From Galbibacter sp038433465 (GTDB lineage: Bacteria; Bacteroidota; Bacteroidia; Flavobacteriales; Flavobacteriaceae): a stretch of DNA of 64,000 nucleotides. Below, in pieces: positions 49,885 to 58,893 of this stretch. Made by a program: the position numbers and the translations under genes. The stretch covers positions 94,172 to 158,171 of the forward strand of contig NZ_JAESVF010000007.1 in the NCBI RefSeq assembly GCF_038433465.1, in the 5' to 3' direction. The stretch's first letter is position 1. Each line of letters starts with the position of its first letter. The notes under the pieces were generated by a model. The model saw only the letters and a program-made list of their open reading frames with translations. It was not told the origin of the DNA and made no database searches.

Positions 49885-52338
49885 ATGACTAACCAATTGA
49901 AAAGAATTTTACCACATTTTGTGGTATTTTTAGTTTTTATACTTACCTCCTTAATCTATTTTTCTCCTGTTTTACAAGGAAAGCAAATTTTCCAAAGCGA
50001 TATTGTTCAATACATCGGAATGTCTAAAGAACGTAACGATTTTAAAGAACAAACAGGCGAGGAGTCGTATTGGACAAACAGTGCTTTTGGGGGGATGCCA
50101 ACATACCAGTTGGGAGCAAATTACCCGCATAATTACATCAAAAAAATTGATAAAGTAATTCGGTTTTTACCACGACCTGCAGATTATTTGTTTTTATATT
50201 TTATAGGTTTTTACGTTTTAATTTTGGTTTTAAAAGTAGATTGGAAATTGGCTGGAATTGGAGCTTTAGCTTTTGGTTTTTCTACTTATTTAATCATAAT
50301 TTTAGGAGTAGGTCATAACGCAAAAGCGCATGCCGTTGGTTATTTTGCCTTTGTGTTGGCAGGAATTATTCTTGCTTTTAGAAAAAAATATCTTCTTGGG
50401 TTTTTGGTGACAGCTTTTGCAATGGCATTGGAAATCAATGCGAACCATTTCCAAATGACGTATTATTTACTGTTGCTAGTGTTAGTTTTAGGTATAGTTT
50501 ATTTGATTGATTCTTTTAAAAAGAAACAACTTCCACACTTTTTTAAAACAGTAGGGATTTTAGCAGTTGCCGTAATTTTGGCAGTAGCAACCAATGCTAC
50601 CAACTTATTGGCAACACAGGAATATGCGAAGTGGAGTACCAGAGGGAAATCGGAATTGACCTTTAATCCAAATGGTTCAGCAAAAGAAATAACATCAGGA
50701 CTTGATAAAGAATATATTACGAGTTATAGCTACGGAATTTTCGAATCGTTAAACTTGTTTGTTCCTCGACTTTTGGGAGGAGGAAACGATGAAACTTTAG
50801 GAAACAATTCCAATAGTTATGAATACTTGGTACGTCAAGGTGTGCCTCCTGCACAAGCGCAAGATTTTGTGCAAAACCAAGCTTCGCATATGATGTATTG
50901 GGGTGATCAGCCCGGAACAGCTGGTCCTGCTTATGTAGGAGCCGTTATTTTCTTTTTATTTCTGATGAGTTTGTTTTTGGTAAAAGGAAAACTTAAGTGG
51001 TGGTTGGTAGCAGGAGCAACAATGTCCTTGCTATTGTCTTGGGGACATAATTTTAATGCGCTCACCAACGCAATGATTGATTACTTTCCGTTGTACAATA
51101 AATTTAGAGCCATTACTTCTATTCAGGTTATTTTAGAGTTGTGTTTACCAATATTGGCAATTTTAGCACTCAAGGAAATATTCAGCAAAGAAGTTTTAAC
51201 TTCAGAAAAAATAAAAGCTTTAAAGTGGTCTGGAGTTATAGCTGGAGGTACAATCGTAGCCTTGTTTTTGTTGAAAGGAACATTCGATTTTTCGCATGCT
51301 AATGATGCTTATTACCGTCAGCAGTTTGATCAAATGGGACTCAACCAATTAATGAGTAGCATTAAAAACGACCGAATGGCGCTTTATACCAAAGACTTGT
51401 TTCGGAGCTTTATTTTGATTGCGATTGCTGTTGGAATTGTTTGGTTTTTGATAAAACAAAAAATAAAAGCAACCTACGCCATTGTTGCATTTGGAGTGTT
51501 GTTTTTAGTTGATTTGGTAGGAGTTGACCGCCAATATGTAAACAATGATGATTTTGTTAGTGCTCGCGTGTTAAATAAGCCTTTTGTTGCTTCTGATGTC
51601 GACAAACAAATTTTAGAAGACAAAGGCTATTACAGAGTTTTCAATACGCAAGAAAGCATCAATGGAGCGAGTACTTCGTATTATCATAAATCTCTTGGAG
51701 GCTATCACGCCGCAAAACCGAAGCGTTTACAAGATTTATTTGAATACCAAATTGCCAACAATAATGTAGGGGTTTTAAATATGCTGAATGTAAAATACAT
51801 CATTAGGCCGAATGAGAAAGGAGCGCTATATCCTGCAGAGAATCCTTATGCAAATGGTCCTGCTTGGTTTGTAAGCACATTGAAATCAGTTGAAAATGCC
51901 GATACAGAGATGAAAGCTTTAAACGATTTGGATGTTAAATCAACGGCTGTATTCAATAAAACTGCATTTGAGCATATCAGTGAAAATACTTTTATGGTCG
52001 ATAGTACTTCGTCAATACGTTTAAAAAACTATCAACCTAATAAACTGACCTACGAGAGTTCGAATTCGCATAACGGATTGGCAGTTTTTTCTGAAATGTA
52101 TTATCCGCATGGGTGGAAAGTAACGATTGACGGTAAGGAAGCAACAGAATTTAGAGTAAACTATGCCTTACGCGCTTTAGAAATTCCTTCTGGCACACAC
52201 ACCATTGTTTTTAATTTCGATCCTGAAGTTGTAAAAACAGGAAGTAGTATCAGTTTGGCGAGTAATATCTTGTTGCTTTTGTGTCTTATTGGCGGGATTT
52301 TTTATCAATTCAGAAACAAAAGAGAAGTAGAGGCTTAG
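49885..52338 (+). CDS. YfhO family membrane protein
   Basis: An 817-residue membrane protein with about 12-14 transmembrane segments and extracytoplasmic loops (for example QIFQSDIVQYIGMSKERNDFKEQTGEESYWTNSAFGGMPTYQLG, the GT-C-like first loop with conserved acidic residues). It belongs to the YfhO family, members of which in Gram-positives glycosylate lipoteichoic acid. The final 130 residues form a soluble domain. The next genes (glycosyltransferase, flippase) abut it, pointing to assembly of a surface polysaccharide or glycolipid. Confidence 0.85.
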   Translation: MTNQLKRILPHFVVFLVFILTSLIYFSPVLQGKQIFQSDIVQYIGMSKERNDFKEQTGEESYWTNSAFGGMPTYQLGANYPHNYIKKIDKVIRFLPRPADYLFLYFIGFYVLILVLKVDWKLAGIGALAFGFSTYLIIILGVGHNAKAHAVGYFAFVLAGIILAFRKKYLLGFLVTAFAMALEINANHFQMTYYLLLLVLVLGIVYLIDSFKKKQLPHFFKTVGILAVAVILAVATNATNLLATQEYAKWSTRGKSELTFNPNGSAKEITSGLDKEYITSYSYGIFESLNLFVPRLLGGGNDETLGNNSNSYEYLVRQGVPPAQAQDFVQNQASHMMYWGDQPGTAGPAYVGAVIFFLFLMSLFLVKGKLKWWLVAGATMSLLLSWGHNFNALTNAMIDYFPLYNKFRAITSIQVILELCLPILAILALKEIFSKEVLTSEKIKALKWSGVIAGGTIVALFLLKGTFDFSHANDAYYRQQFDQMGLNQLMSSIKNDRMALYTKDLFRSFILIAIAVGIVWFLIKQKIKATYAIVAFGVLFLVDLVGVDRQYVNNDDFVSARVLNKPFVASDVDKQILEDKGYYRVFNTQESINGASTSYYHKSLGGYHAAKPKRLQDLFEYQIANNNVGVLNMLNVKYIIRPNEKGALYPAENPYANGPAWFVSTLKSVENADTEMKALNDLDVKSTAVFNKTAFEHISENTFMVDSTSSIRLKNYQPNKLTYESSNSHNGLAVFSEMYYPHGWKVTIDGKEATEFRVNYALRALEIPSGTHTIVFNFDPEVVKTGSSISLASNILLLLCLIGGIFYQFRNKREVEA

Positions 52339-53613
52339 ATGAAAAAAGTTTTAATTATATGCTATTATTGGCCGCCTGCTGGTGGTCCAGGTGTACAGCG
52401 TTGGTTAAACTTTGTAAAGTATTTGCCCGAGTTTGGGGTGGAACCTATAGTGTATGTGCCCGAAAATCCAGATTACCCAATGGAGGACACTTCTTTTTTA
52501 GCAGAAGTTCCAACATCGGTACGCGTAATCAAACAGCCTATTTTTGAGCCTTATAAATTGGCATCGCTTTTTTCTGGAAAGAAAACAAAGCAAATTAGTA
52601 AAGGGATAATTTCAAAGAAAAAGCAAAGTCTTTCAGAGAAGTTTTTACTTTGGGTGCGAGGGAATTTTTTCATTCCAGATGCACGTATTTTCTGGGTGAA
52701 ACCGTCAGTTACCTTTCTAGAGGAATTTCTTCAGCAAGAAAAAATAGGAACTATCATAACTACTGGTCCGCCTCATAGTGTACATTTAATTGGAATGAAG
52801 CTAAAAGCGCTTTTAAATGTAAATTGGATAGCTGATTTTAGAGATCCATGGACAACCATTGGATATCATTCAGAATTAAAACTTTCGGAAAAATCGAAAG
52901 CTAAACATGAAAAATTAGAGCAAGCTGTTTTAACTTCAGCAGATCAAATTATCGTAACAAGTTTTACCACAAAAACCGAATTTAAAGCACTTACAAACCG
53001 ACCAATAGAAGTAATAACAAATGGTTTTTTAGATACTGATGATAAAAACATTAAGTTGAACAAAAACTTTACATTATCACACATAGGCTCTTTATTATCA
53101 GGAAGAAATCCAAATATTCTATGGGAAGTTTTAGGAAGTCTTATTGAAGAAAATGAAAATTTTAAAAAAGATTTTCAACTACAACTTGCTGGTGCTGTAA
53201 GTGAGGATGTTTTGGAAACAATTAATGAAAACGGACTCCAATCAAACTTGTCGTTGTTAGGATATGTTTCTCATGATGAGGCTTTACAATTACAACGTTC
53301 TGCTAGTGTTTTACTTCTTATAGAAATAGATGCTGAGAAAACGCGTGGAATTATTCCTGGGAAGTTATTCGAATATCTTGCTTCCGAGCGTCCGATTGTA
53401 GCTATAGGCCCTGAAAAATGGGATGTTTTTACAATTCTGAATGAAACAAAAGCGGGGTCTTGTTTTTTATATACGGATAGAGAAAAACTTAAGTCGGAAA
53501 TACTTTCGCTGTACAATGCCTTTAAAAATGATAAATTGTATGTAAATTCGGAAGGGATAGCAAAGTACCACCGAAAATCGCTTACCGAACATTTGGCTAC
53601 CCTAATTAAGTAG
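52339..53613 (+). CDS. Glycosyltransferase (GT4-like)
   Basis: A 424-residue GT-B-fold glycosyltransferase. The N-terminus VLIICYYWPPAGGPGVQRWLNFVKYLPEFG is the WbuB/GT4 acceptor-binding loop. The C-terminal half has HIGSLLSGRNPNILWEVL, LLGYVSHDEALQLQRSASVLLLI and the E-x7-E-type donor motif TRGIIPGKLFEYLASERPIVAIGP. The sugar is unknown. The start codon is directly after the yfhO-like stop and the flippase ATG comes 1 bp after its stop: a tight operon. Confidence 0.85.
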   Translation: MKKVLIICYYWPPAGGPGVQRWLNFVKYLPEFGVEPIVYVPENPDYPMEDTSFLAEVPTSVRVIKQPIFEPYKLASLFSGKKTKQISKGIISKKKQSLSEKFLLWVRGNFFIPDARIFWVKPSVTFLEEFLQQEKIGTIITTGPPHSVHLIGMKLKALLNVNWIADFRDPWTTIGYHSELKLSEKSKAKHEKLEQAVLTSADQIIVTSFTTKTEFKALTNRPIEVITNGFLDTDDKNIKLNKNFTLSHIGSLLSGRNPNILWEVLGSLIEENENFKKDFQLQLAGAVSEDVLETINENGLQSNLSLLGYVSHDEALQLQRSASVLLLIEIDAEKTRGIIPGKLFEYLASERPIVAIGPEKWDVFTILNETKAGSCFLYTDREKLKSEILSLYNAFKNDKLYVNSEGIAKYHRKSLTEHLATLIK

Positions 53614-53614
53614 T

Positions 53615-55078
53615 ATGGGAATTGTTTTAAATCAAACTCTTAAAAACACCGTTGTTACCTACATTGGCTTTGCCATTGGGGCTGTAAGTACTTTATTTTT
53701 GTACACTAATTTTCTTTCCGACGAGTATTACGGTTTGGTTGCTTATTTACTTTCTGCGGCCAATGTTTTAATGCCTATTTTGGCATTTGGCGTTCAAAAT
53801 ACATTGATAAAGTTTTACACTTCATATAAAGATACCGAAGCGCAAAATACCTTTACAGGCTTTATGTTTGTATTGCCATTAGCAATAATTATTCCTGTTG
53901 GAATTATAGGTGTGTTTAGTTATAAATGGATTGTGGCTTATCTTTCAGAAACAAATACAATTCTAGCGCCTTACGTTTGGACTATCTATGTGTTGGCGTT
54001 TTCGATGGCTTATTTTGAAGTGTTTTTTGCGTGGGCAAAAGTGCATATGAAAAGTGTTTATGGTAACTTTTTAAAAGAAGTTTACCACCGAATCATGGTA
54101 GTGGTATTACTGCTTTTGGTACATTTTGATGTATTGTCGACTTCCAATTTTATTTATGCACTTATGGGTGTGTATTTCAGCAGAACTATTTTAATGCTTA
54201 TCAGTGCATATTTTATTAAGAAACCTAAATTTACTTTAGGCCTGCCAGAAAATTATAAAAGTGTTTTAAAGTATTCGTTTTTAATAATTCTAACAGGCTC
54301 TATCGCTGCAGTTTTATTGGATATTGATAAAGTTATGCTCGGACAGTTTGAAAGTATCGAGAACATTGCATATTACAACGTAGCTGTTTTTATAGCCATT
54401 GTTATTGCAGTTCCAGCTAGGGCAATGCACCAAATTACATACCCTATTACGAGTAAACTTTTAAACACCAAAAACTTTAAAGAGCTCGATAGTTTGTACA
54501 AAAAGAGTTCGATTAATTTATTTATTGTTGGAGGCTTTATTTTTTTGCTGATTTTACTGAATATCAACGAACTCTACAAATTGCTTCCATCGCAGTACAG
54601 CGGAGGCGTAACGGTTGTGTTTTTTATTTCCTTGGCAAAATTGTTTGATAACTTAATAGGAAATAATAACGCCATTATTTTTAATTCAGATTATTACAGA
54701 ATGGTACTATTTTTTGGAGTGCTGTTGGCTATTTTAACTGTTTTACTAAATATTATTTTTATTCCGATTTGGGGAATTAACGGAGCTTCATTTGCTACGT
54801 TTTTGGCATTTACTAGTTATAATTTGATAAAGTTATATTTCGTAAAAAAGAAACTTCATTTACAACCATTTACATTTAAAACTTTCCAAACATCACTATT
54901 ACTTATAGTTTTACTCTTTGCATTTTATTATTGGGATTTCAGTTTTCATCCAATTGTAAATATCATTTTAAAATCAGTTATTGTTGGAGTAGTGTTTGTC
55001 TTTGCAGTGTATAAGCTTAAACTTTCGGAAGATTTAAATCTACTTTTCAATAAAGTTTTCAGCATAAAAAATCCGTAA
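53615..55078 (+). CDS. Wzx-like oligosaccharide flippase
   Basis: A 487-residue polytopic membrane protein with 13-14 predicted helices and no cytosolic domain, typical of MATE/PST-type lipid-linked oligosaccharide flippases. The N-terminus NQTLKNTVVTYIGFAIGAVSTLFLYTNFLSDEYYGLVAYL and the IWGINGASFATFLAF segment before the last helices are characteristic. It acts in the inner membrane to export repeat units of a polysaccharide. The last codon overlaps the stem of the terminator at 55066. Confidence 0.88.
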   Translation: MGIVLNQTLKNTVVTYIGFAIGAVSTLFLYTNFLSDEYYGLVAYLLSAANVLMPILAFGVQNTLIKFYTSYKDTEAQNTFTGFMFVLPLAIIIPVGIIGVFSYKWIVAYLSETNTILAPYVWTIYVLAFSMAYFEVFFAWAKVHMKSVYGNFLKEVYHRIMVVVLLLLVHFDVLSTSNFIYALMGVYFSRTILMLISAYFIKKPKFTLGLPENYKSVLKYSFLIILTGSIAAVLLDIDKVMLGQFESIENIAYYNVAVFIAIVIAVPARAMHQITYPITSKLLNTKNFKELDSLYKKSSINLFIVGGFIFLLILLNINELYKLLPSQYSGGVTVVFFISLAKLFDNLIGNNNAIIFNSDYYRMVLFFGVLLAILTVLLNIIFIPIWGINGASFATFLAFTSYNLIKLYFVKKKLHLQPFTFKTFQTSLLLIVLLFAFYYWDFSFHPIVNIILKSVIVGVVFVFAVYKLKLSEDLNLLFNKVFSIKNP

Positions 55079-55100
55079 ACAAAACTGCTACGGATTTTTT
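55066..55100 (+). terminator. Terminator of the glycan operon
   Basis: AAAAAATCCGTA / TACGGATTTTTT stem; the stop codon of the flippase lies inside it. Confidence 0.88.
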
Positions 55101-55162
55101 GGGTTTCAATGTTTTGGAGTTAGTTTTTAAGGCTAGACTCCGAGGTAATTAACGAACTAAAT

Positions 55163-56341
55163 TTATTGATTTCTATTATTGCTACTTCTGCTTGAAGAAG
55201 AACGCGTAATAGTTGATGATCTACTTGGTGAAGTACTCGAAGATCGAGATACGTTGCTAGATGAACTTCTTGAGCTTCTACTATAAGAATTGCTCGGAGT
55301 ACTTCTAGTTGCAGTGTTACTACTTCTACTACTATTATAACTTCTGCTATATGAACTATTCGAATTAGAACTTCTACTGTTAGACGAATTTGTAGCGTTA
55401 CTATTGTTTCGGCTACTATACGACCTAGCGTTATTACTTCTACTAATAGAGCTTCTAGCATCTATAGGCGTTGCATTTGAAGAACTCTTAGGGTTACTCG
55501 AGTATCCACTGGTTCGAGAATAACTAGTTCGACTCGCATTCGCGCCTTGATTGTTTGAATAACTATCACGAGAAGTTGTCGCTGTTCTGCTAGTGTTACT
55601 TCTGTTGTTTTCGTATGTTAGACTTCTGCTTCTAATACTACTGCTTACGCGTTCATCGTTACGCTTGCTTACGCGACGATCGTTGGTATAAACCGATCTT
55701 CTTGCATTATTTTCTTTGTAATGATACGTTCTCCCAACACTTGCATACGCACGACGATTGTTGTTTTTATACGGTTTGTAATACGTGTATCGAACAGGAG
55801 TGTAATACCTTCTGTAAGGCTGATAGTACACCATGCAAAAACTAGGTTGAGGCCTTACAAAATAACGGTGATAGGGCACATAAACATAGTTTCTGTTGTA
55901 AACGTTTATATATCCAGAAGTATGCGTGTAAACACCACTGTTGTTGTAATAAATTTGCAACCCACCAATTCTGTTTACATAGTTTCCTCTGTAAAAAATA
56001 TCGACCATTCCAATTCGGGTAACTCTCCCGTAAAAGTCGTAGTAAATAGGCGTATTTTCAATTTGAATTACAGCACCATAATCGTCGTATTGCACATAGG
56101 CATCATAACGATAACCAGAGTTAAACGTAATATTTACATTTCCTGTATTTACACTTGCTTGAATGTATTGTGAGTTATCGATATAAAAATCGAATTCACC
56201 ATCTGGATACACCGAAAACGAAATTCCACCTTCATTAAAAATAAAAGAATTGTTATAAGGGTTTGTATATGTATTTTCTGAATTAGCAAAGCTTGAACTT
56301 ATACCAAGAAAGAAGGATAATAGAATTAATAACTGTTTCAT
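55163..56341 (-). CDS. Secreted Ser/Arg/Asn-rich protein
   Basis: A 392-residue exported protein with signal LLILLSFFLGISSSFA. Residues of about 20-140 form a beta-rich domain (FNEGGISFSVYPDGEFDFYIDNSQ, VNTGNVNITFNSGYRYDAYVQYDDYGAVIQIENTPIYYDFYGRVTRIG). Residues 140-200 are very rich in Tyr/Arg/Pro. From about 225 to the end nearly all residues are Ser, Arg, Asn, Thr (SRSSNSNSSYSRSYNSSRS and alike), a strongly basic low-complexity tail. Possible roles are surface adhesion or binding of polyanions; no family recognised. The long opposite-strand frames over this gene come from the biased codons and are not genes. Confidence 0.75.
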   Translation of the reverse strand: MKQLLILLSFFLGISSSFANSENTYTNPYNNSFIFNEGGISFSVYPDGEFDFYIDNSQYIQASVNTGNVNITFNSGYRYDAYVQYDDYGAVIQIENTPIYYDFYGRVTRIGMVDIFYRGNYVNRIGGLQIYYNNSGVYTHTSGYINVYNRNYVYVPYHRYFVRPQPSFCMVYYQPYRRYYTPVRYTYYKPYKNNNRRAYASVGRTYHYKENNARRSVYTNDRRVSKRNDERVSSSIRSRSLTYENNRSNTSRTATTSRDSYSNNQGANASRTSYSRTSGYSSNPKSSSNATPIDARSSISRSNNARSYSSRNNSNATNSSNSRSSNSNSSYSRSYNSSRSSNTATRSTPSNSYSRSSRSSSSNVSRSSSTSPSRSSTITRSSSSRSSNNRNQ

Positions 56342-56577
56342 AATTTCTAGGTTTTAATAATTAAAAATCGCTTTTTGAAAGGATTCCGAAGTATGAGAAT
56401 CAAACTGCGTGCCAAAAATTAGTTTCTATTATTTGTACTGCTGAAGCTTTATTGCTGAATTGATTAATGAGCGTATAAGTGAATCATTTTTAAGAGGTTT
56501 GAAAAGAAGAGGGGAGGTTGGAAATTTTTTTAACTTCAGTTAGATTATAAATCAATTTTATAAATATCTTCTGTTAA

Positions 56578-56862
56578 CGTGAGTTCGACGTAAGAATGAT
56601 GGAATATGAGGTGAAATTGACCTATTTAAAAAGTATTGAAAATCAAGGAAGCAGCGTGGGCTAATAGATAAAAAGCTGTTTGAACGAAGTGAGTTCTTTT
56701 TATCTGTGGCGGTTGTTTCCGTAGATTTTCTGATACTTTTTTAATCAGTCTTGACTTTTTTGTTTCGTTTTTGTGTCAAGACAAAAACGAAAGAGATGTT
56801 AAGTGGTTAAAATACAGGTTTTTAAAGCCTGTCTATATTGAAAAATTATATCGAACTGAGGT
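56578..56862 (+). repeat. Structured repeat family R1, copy 3 (best preserved)
   Basis: About 285 bp, CGTGAGTTCGACGTAAG to ATATCGAACTGAGGT. The ends are imperfect terminal inverted repeats sharing AGTTCGA and flanking bases (11 of 15). A 9-bp direct repeat TTCTGTTAA borders it on both sides (56569-56577 and 56863-56871). Inside are an outer stem (56628-56644 with 56724-56741), a central hairpin (AGATAAAAAG 56666-56675 with CTTTTTATCT 56696-56705) and a 3' hairpin (GTCTTGAC 56748-56755 with GTCAAGAC 56775-56782). It has no ORF of note. This looks like a non-autonomous mobile element (MITE). Confidence 0.88.
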
Positions 56863-56913
56863 TTCTGTTAAGTTCAGATTATAATATTTGTTTGTCTTTT
56901 CAATTACATCTCC

Positions 56914-56977
56914 CGTCATTCCAAATTTAATTTGGAATCTCATCATTATGAGAACCTGAATCAAGTTCAGGTTGACG
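56914..56977. repeat. REP-like triple palindrome
   Basis: CGTCA...TGACG ends enclose three palindromic stems: CCAAATTTAATTTGG, CTCATCATTATGAG and ACCTGAATCAAGTTCAGGT. It is a compact intergenic repeat of the kind scattered in flavobacterial genomes; only one copy is in the window. Confidence 0.7.
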
Positions 56978-57010
56978 AAACTTTTTAAGCTGAAAACAAA
57001 AAGTATAGAC

Positions 57011-57177
57011 TAATACCATTTATACATCAATATTACTGGAATAAAATGTTTCTTTTTCCTTTTATCTTCATCATAAAATAAAACCGTAGCTTAGGCTATG
57101 CTTTGATTTTCTTCTTTGCTAAAAGAAAAAAATCATCCACTTTCTTTTACAGTAAAATCAATCTATAAATGGTATAA
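57011..57177. repeat. MITE-like repeat R2, full copy
   Basis: About 167 bp with long terminal inverted repeats of about 37 bp (left TAATACCATTTATACATC..., right ...GATCTATAAATGGTATAA-like when inverted; roughly 30 matching positions). A central TAGCttaggCTA core makes the element almost a single long hairpin. No ORF. The right half recurs upstream of menD (8183-8266). The whole stretch 56342-57317 carries no protein gene: R1, the REP-like repeat, R2 and the terminator at 57178 account for most of it. Confidence 0.75.
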
Positions 57178-57225
57178 CAAAAAAAAGAACACCTCACTGT
57201 TTTTGCAAACTTTGTGAGGTGTTCT
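57178..57225 (-). terminator. Terminator, minus strand
   Basis: AGAACACCTCAC / GTGAGGTGTTCT arms with a 16-nt loop. Read on the minus strand it is followed by eight T. It closes the peroxiredoxin-like gene about 90 bp after its stop. Confidence 0.8.
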
Positions 57226-57317
57226 CAACTAACCAACCAAAAAAATTCAACTATGAAATTTATATGGTATATTTCAAACAGCATGCCAAATTACATGCTC
57301 TAAATAAAATTAACTTA

Positions 57318-57962
57318 TTATTTGGTTTTTAAGGCTTTAAGGATATCTTCAATTTCAGCTCTTTTTGTATAGTCTTCATTTACAAACTGATAAATAATTT
57401 TTCCGTTTTCATCTAAAACAAAAGTAGCCGGCATTGGAAGCTCAAAATCATCGTTGTTATTGTGTTTTTTTACGTCGATTCCGAAGTTGTTATAAATCGC
57501 TTTGATATCTTCTGGAAGCTCAAAAACAAGTCCGATTTCCTTAGCAAATACATTATCAACATCGCTTAAAACTTCAAAAGATAAATTGTTTTTTTCTGAA
57601 GTAGATAAAGAATTGTCGGGAGTTTCTGGAGTAATCGCTACCAACTCGGCACCGTTTTCTTTAAAAGTGTCCAATGAATTTTGCAACGCTTTTAACTCCA
57701 AATTACAATAAGGACACCAACCGCCACGGTAGAAGGATACAATTAGCTTTTTACCTTCGTTTAGGTTGTTTAGGCTTATTTTTTCTCCTTTTGCGTTCGG
57801 TAAAGTAGTGTTAGGGAAAGTATCACCAACTTGTAAAGTTATTTCTGCAAAATGCTTCGCTTTTAAATCGGCTGTAGCTTTATCCATTTTTGCCAAAATT
57901 TCCTCTGGAATTTGACTTCTATTTTTATCGTTTAACGCTTGTAATTCTGTAGTTAAAGACAT
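57318..57962 (-). CDS. Peroxiredoxin-like protein (AhpC/TSA)
   Basis: A protein of about 214 residues from ATG 57962, with no signal peptide. VGDTFPNTTLPNAKGEKISL is the usual thioredoxin-fold start; the active site is FYRGGWCPYCNLELKAL, a CxxC in the peroxiredoxin position (PRX-like2 / AhpC-TSA type), then VAITPETPDNS and FVLDENGKIIYQFVNEDY. The N-terminal 55 residues form an extra helical segment. It should reduce peroxides or protein disulfides in the cytosol. Upstream in-frame codons to 58001 are not needed. Confidence 0.82.
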   Translation of the reverse strand: MSLTTELQALNDKNRSQIPEEILAKMDKATADLKAKHFAEITLQVGDTFPNTTLPNAKGEKISLNNLNEGKKLIVSFYRGGWCPYCNLELKALQNSLDTFKENGAELVAITPETPDNSLSTSEKNNLSFEVLSDVDNVFAKEIGLVFELPEDIKAIYNNFGIDVKKHNNNDDFELPMPATFVLDENGKIIYQFVNEDYTKRAEIEDILKALKTK

Positions 57963-58037
57963 ATTATAATTTTTTAAGTTATGGCTATTGAGTCGGCACA
58001 AAACTCGAAAGATTACAGTATGGATGTTAAGTTATTG

Positions 58038-58502
58038 TTAATCTAAATTTGAAGTTCGTTGATAGGTTAGCGTAGGTCCATCACATTCGTTCCAAGTATT
58101 TTTTAGCTGATAACTGTCGTTGATAATTAAATTTTCTTCGGAAGTACCTGTACATGAACCAACGATTATACTTTCATCAGTATAGGTTAATTTAAATTGT
58201 AGCTGATTTTCGTTTTCAACCCATTCAAAAGTACCAGAAGCTTCAGTTGTTTCTTCTGTGTTTTTATCAAATCGAGTTTTTGTAAAAGTGTTGTTTGTAT
58301 TGAAAACATAACTTTCTTGCCATTCCATAGCATCACCAGTAGTGGTAGAATTTGGTGTGCTTCCTTGCATTTCTATAAGGTTCCAAATACCATAAATTGT
58401 GGTTGTTGGTGCATTATTTTCAACCGTATTATCGTCGTCTGAACTGCACGAAAGTAATCCAAATAAAAGAAAAATGTAAAAAGTATAGGTACTAGTTTTC
58501 AT
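58038..58502 (-). CDS. Lipocalin-like lipoprotein
   Basis: A 154-residue lipoprotein (lipobox LLSC, then SSDDDN, a common Bacteroidota surface-export-like acidic signal). The body reads IYGIWNLIEMQGSTPNS, WQESYVFNTNNTFTKTRFDKN, ASGTFEWVENENQLQFKLTY and ends TLTYQRTSNLD. It follows the lipocalin-like / DUF4923-type pattern with G-x-W near the start. Two Cys (GSCTG and NECDG) may pair. Ligand unknown. Confidence 0.7.
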   Translation of the reverse strand: MKTSTYTFYIFLLFGLLSCSSDDDNTVENNAPTTTIYGIWNLIEMQGSTPNSTTTGDAMEWQESYVFNTNNTFTKTRFDKNTEETTEASGTFEWVENENQLQFKLTYTDESIIVGSCTGTSEENLIINDSYQLKNTWNECDGPTLTYQRTSNLD

Positions 58503-58588
58503 TCCAAAGTATTTTTATTTGTAGATGAATTTCAGTAAAAAAGGTTGCGTTTAAAACATTTATAAACTGATGCTGAAACTTAAGTTAA

Positions 58589-58872
58589 TGTGAGTTCGAC
58601 GTAGGAATAATGAATATGAGGTGAAATTGACCTATTTAAAAAAGTATTGAAAATCAAGGAAGCAGTTGTGGTTAGAGATAAAAAGCTGTTTGAGCGTAGC
58701 GAGTTCTTTTTATCTGTGGCGGTTGATTCCGTAGATTTTCAGGTACTTTTTTAATCAGTCTTGACTTTTTTGTTTCGTTTTTGTGTCAAGACAAAAATGA
58801 AAGTATTATTAAATGACAAAAATCCATGTAACAAAACTTCTATTAATTGACATTAATATCGAATTGAGGTTG
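58589..58872 (+). repeat. Structured repeat family R1, copy 4
   Basis: About 284 bp, from TGTGAGTTCGACGTAGGAA to TATCGAATTGAGGT. All three stem-loops are kept. No clear flanking direct repeat was seen here. The copy makes up most of the gap 58503-58893 between the lipocalin-like gene and uvrA. Confidence 0.87.
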
Positions 58873-58893
58873 AATTATTCCGAAGCAGTACAC

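Noticed and set aside
55721..56173. A 150-codon + strand open frame opposite the Ser/Arg/Asn-rich protein
   Set aside because: It lies opposite a gene with strongly biased codons, contains implausible Ile/Val/Arg repetition, and has no promoter or family.
57254..57304. Short ATG frame after the hairpin at 57186-57225
   Set aside because: Only 16 codons, no family, and the region is the 3' tail of the minus-strand peroxiredoxin-like gene.
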